A stretch of DNA of 37,097 nt, taken from contig JADFMY010000017.1 of assembly GCA_022563685.1 (NCBI GenBank), forward strand, positions 1 to 37,097, read 5' to 3'. Made by a program: the position numbers and the translations under genes. The stretch is from Pseudomonadota bacterium (lineage in GTDB: Bacteria > Pseudomonadota > Gammaproteobacteria > GCA-001735895). This document shows, one piece after another, positions 34,833 to 37,097 of this stretch (positions within the stretch are counted from its first letter, which is position 1; each line of letters begins with the position of its first letter). The notes beneath the pieces are model-generated. The model worked only from the letters and a program-made list of their open reading frames with translations. It did no database searches and was not told the DNA's origin.

Positions 34833-35576
34833 TCACGACCCGTCGCTGTAGTTCAAATCGATAATACGCTGCGTATCGGTTGCGAGATCGTCGAGTCCGA
34901 GTTGCTGGTAAGCCTGTAACTGAATTTCCAGGGCTGGTTTAATCGCAGTGGTGCGAGGATAGGATTGCAGGATAGATTTTGCTCGATTGGCTGCAGCCAC
35001 CCAGGCATCGCGCGAGGCATAGTATTGCGCAATTTTCAAATCGGCTCTGGCGATTTCATTACGCAGGAAAACGATGCGCTGCCGTGCATCCAGCGCGTAG
35101 ATGCTTTTTGGATATTTGCGTATTAGTAGTTGAAAATCGTTAAAGGCTGCCTGCAGTATGGTCTTATCGTATTCGGCCAGATCACGTTCATATACCGCAT
35201 CAAGAATGCTCCCGCCGCGTCCGAAATTGACCAGGCCTCTCAAATAGTAGGCATAATCGACGGCTTCGTGGCGCGGATTGAGTTTAATAAAACGTTCTGT
35301 CGCCGCAATCGCTGCTTCAGGTTCATCATACTTATAGTAGGCATAAGCGACATCGAGCTGGGCCTGGGTTGCGAACTTACCAAAAGGGTAGCGCGATTCG
35401 AGTGTTTCATACTGTTCGATAGCGATCGTATAGTCGGCCTTCTCCAGATGTCTTTTGGCACTACGGTAAAGTTGTTCCGCGCTCCATCCGGCAGTGACAT
35501 CAACTTCTTTTACAGCTGTTCCGCAGGCGGCGAGCAATAAACCTAATGTGAATAATAATATTGTGCGCGTGATCAT
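34833..35576 (-). CDS. bamD: outer membrane protein assembly factor BamD
   Basis: A 247-aa lipoprotein of the BAM complex, which folds beta-barrel proteins into the outer membrane. The signal peptide ends in the lipobox LLAAC (Cys 18). The mature part is built of tetratricopeptide repeats, with LYRSAKRHLEKADYTIAIEQYETLESRYPFG and LRGLVNFGRGGS as family marks. It is divergent from rluD, the same arrangement as in E. coli. Confidence 0.96.
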   Translation of the reverse strand: MITRTILLFTLGLLLAACGTAVKEVDVTAGWSAEQLYRSAKRHLEKADYTIAIEQYETLESRYPFGKFATQAQLDVAYAYYKYDEPEAAIAATERFIKLNPRHEAVDYAYYLRGLVNFGRGGSILDAVYERDLAEYDKTILQAAFNDFQLLIRKYPKSIYALDARQRIVFLRNEIARADLKIAQYYASRDAWVAAANRAKSILQSYPRTTAIKPALEIQLQAYQQLGLDDLATDTQRIIDLNYSDGS

Positions 35577-35601
35577 GAAAATTTTTAACTCGCGGATTGA
35601 C

Positions 35602-35630
35602 TTGCTGAAGGTGCAAACAAGCAGTATAAC
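35602..35630 (+). promoter_or_regulatory. candidate promoter of rluD, close to the start codon
   Basis: TTGCTG (35602-35607) and TATAAC (35625-35630) are 17 bp apart, matching 3 and 5 of 6 consensus bases. The -10 box ends only 6 nt before the rluD ATG. If used, transcription would begin at or next to the start codon, giving a leaderless mRNA. No Shine-Dalgarno is seen before the ATG. Confidence 0.45.
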
Positions 35631-35636
35631 CAGTAC

Positions 35637-36581
35637 ATGAAATTATTACAGCAACAGATCAGAATCGATAGGGAATACTCTGGCCACCGCCTGGATCAGG
35701 CGCTTAATAGCCTGCTGCCAGACTACTCGCGAGGGAAAATTCAGGACTGGATTAAGAATGGATTCGTCTGTCTCAATCGCAAATCCTGTAAGTCCAAACA
35801 GCGTGTCTATAGCGGGGACCTGATCGATCTCGATATCCCCTGTGTCGCCAGGCTGTCAGACCAGCCTGAGATAATCGAGTTCGAGGTGCTTCATCAGGAT
35901 GACGATATTTTTATTATCAATAAACCGGCCAATCTGGTGGTGCACCCGGCTGCCGGCCATGAAACCGGAACACTGGTAAATGGATTGTTAAATCTGGATG
36001 CAAATCTGGAGCAACTACCGCGCGCGGGTATAGTGCATCGCCTGGATAAAGATACCACCGGCATTATGGTGGTGGCCCGAACCCTGGGCGCGCATACCAG
36101 CCTGGTAGATCAGTTGCAGCAACGCAAGGTGAGGCGCGAATACATCGCGATTACCCAGGGTGTCGTTACCGCGGGTAGAACCATAGAAACGGGTATCGCG
36201 CGGCATCCGGTGGAGCGCAAAAAAATGTCGGTTCAGGCCCGTGGCAAACCGGCGATCACCCATTTTCAGGTAGCGCGGAAATTTGCCCACCATAGCTTGA
36301 TCGATGTGCAACTTGAAACCGGCAGAACCCACCAAATTCGGGTGCATCTCGCCCACATCCACCACCCATTACTGGGGGACCCGCTATACGGTGGCCGGGA
36401 GCGTATTCCTGCAGGTATAACCCCGGCACTTGCCGGGCATATCAGGACATTCAAACGCCAGGCGCTGCATGCCCGATACCTTAGCTTTAACCATCCCGCA
36501 TCGAAGCAGTCCTGTAGTTTCGAGGTGAAGATTCCAGATGATTTCCAGCAAATGCTCGATGCGCTGAGCGAAAAAAACTAG
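35637..36581 (+). CDS. rluD: 23S rRNA pseudouridine synthase RluD
   Basis: A 314-aa RluA-family enzyme that makes pseudouridines in helix 69 of 23S rRNA. An N-terminal S4 RNA-binding domain (about 15-75) precedes the catalytic domain, which has IVHRLDKDTTGIMVVA with the catalytic Asp. ETGRTHQIRVHLAHIHHPLLGDPLYGG is the second signature. The neighbours bamD (divergent) and pgeF (downstream) match the E. coli order. Confidence 0.96.
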   Translation: MKLLQQQIRIDREYSGHRLDQALNSLLPDYSRGKIQDWIKNGFVCLNRKSCKSKQRVYSGDLIDLDIPCVARLSDQPEIIEFEVLHQDDDIFIINKPANLVVHPAAGHETGTLVNGLLNLDANLEQLPRAGIVHRLDKDTTGIMVVARTLGAHTSLVDQLQQRKVRREYIAITQGVVTAGRTIETGIARHPVERKKMSVQARGKPAITHFQVARKFAHHSLIDVQLETGRTHQIRVHLAHIHHPLLGDPLYGGRERIPAGITPALAGHIRTFKRQALHARYLSFNHPASKQSCSFEVKIPDDFQQMLDALSEKN

Positions 36582-36590
36582 GCCTCTCAG

Positions 36591-37097
36591 GTGTTGAGTG
36601 GAATTATCCAAGCAACCTGGAGCGCACCGAAACAGGTAAGGGCACTGTGTACCACGCGTCAGGGTGGCTATAGCAAAGTCCCTTACGATGCGTTCAACCT
36701 GGCCGCGCATGTCGGAGACGATGCGAGCAATCTGCAACGTAATCGAGAATTTCTTCGGCAATCGCTGAAGCTGCCGGGCGAACCCTGTTGGTTGGAACAA
36801 ACTCATAGCGCCGATGTGGTCAAACTCGACCGGGAGGATAACCGTAAAGCTGATGCCGCAATAACCAGTCGAGTCGATACCGTAGCCGTGGTCATGATTG
36901 CCGATTGCCTGCCAATATTGCTGTGCAATCGCGCGGGCACCGAAGTCGCCGCGGTTCACGCTGGTTGGCACGGATTGGTTGATGGTGTAGTTCAGGCAGC
37001 CGTGGAGCAGATGGAATCCCCAGCGAATCAGTTGCTGGCCTGGATTGGTCCTGCGATCAGCCAGCCCCACTTCGAAGTCGGAGAGGAAGTGCGTAAT
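36591..37097 (+). CDS. pgeF: peptidoglycan editing factor PgeF (laccase-domain), partial
   Basis: The first 169 codons of a YfiH/PgeF protein; the window ends inside the gene. TTRQGGYSKVPYDAFNLAAHVGDD, the copper/zinc-site motif VMIADCLPILL and AAVHAGWHGLV are diagnostic, and WIGPAISQPHFEVGEEV leads into the C-terminal part. PgeF hydrolyses wrong amino acids in peptidoglycan precursors (L-Ser in place of L-Ala). The start is GTG 36591 or TTG 36594, 9-12 bp after the rluD stop. Confidence 0.92.
   Translation, partial: MLSGIIQATWSAPKQVRALCTTRQGGYSKVPYDAFNLAAHVGDDASNLQRNREFLRQSLKLPGEPCWLEQTHSADVVKLDREDNRKADAAITSRVDTVAVVMIADCLPILLCNRAGTEVAAVHAGWHGLVDGVVQAAVEQMESPANQLLAWIGPAISQPHFEVGEEVRN

Noticed and set aside
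1-37097. tRNA, rRNA or CRISPR array
   Set aside because: No cloverleaf-like, rRNA-like or regularly spaced direct repeats were recognised by eye; a dedicated scan was not possible.

Overview
The window looks like a chromosomal segment of a gammaproteobacterium. Two syntenic housekeeping blocks support this: mrdA-rodA-mltB-rlpA-dacA-ybeD-lipB-lipA, and the divergent bamD / rluD-pgeF pair. A pyrophosphate-dependent phosphofructokinase sits close to a membrane pyrophosphatase (hppA). That pairing is known from methylotrophic and sulfur-oxidising autotrophic gammaproteobacteria and suggests a PPi-based carbon metabolism, but the species cannot be named from the sequence alone.

Layout. 1-3.5 kb: a membrane protein with a degenerate GGDEF domain, a thiopurine methyltransferase-like enzyme and a DUF2797 zinc protein. 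3.6-6.85 kb (minus): a tight operon of arsS, two arsenosugar-type glycosyltransferases and pyrD. 7.3-9.9 kb (plus): an unusual PP2C phosphatase-TM-SUMF1 fusion, then a YrfG-like HAD phosphatase. 9.9-17.7 kb (minus): a decaying defence island containing a type III-like Res gene with its helicase core deleted, a HigB/HigA-type toxin-antitoxin pair whose antitoxin carries an ImmA/IrrE peptidase domain, a frameshifted Mod-type methyltransferase and a frameshifted PLD-SNF2 helicase. 17.75-20.7 kb: DUF6122, an alpha/beta hydrolase, an HxlR regulator, a 153-bp MITE-like element, a second degenerate GGDEF protein and a REP-like repeat. 20.7-24.6 kb (minus): PPi-PFK, an unknown 122-aa protein and hppA. 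24.87-32.8 kb (plus): the cell-elongation and peptidoglycan genes followed by lipoate synthesis. 32.8-37.1 kb: nadE, a Tas-like aldo/keto reductase and bamD (minus), then rluD and pgeF (plus, pgeF cut by the window end).

How genes work together. MrdA and RodA build lateral wall peptidoglycan, and MltB, RlpA and DacA trim it. YbeD, LipB and LipA lie behind them; LipB and LipA make protein-bound lipoate. PPi-PFK and HppA share the PPi pool, so PPi made in glycolytic or Calvin-cycle reactions can be converted into an ion gradient. The defence island is the least ordinary part. Its three restriction-modification genes are all broken, while the embedded toxin-antitoxin pair is intact and has a recognisable promoter and operator. 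The best small-scale finds are the MITE-like element placed exactly at the hxlR stop codon with a near-matching 4-bp target duplication, the REP-like palindromes, and the PP2C-SUMF1 fusion that has lost the formylglycine-generating cysteines.
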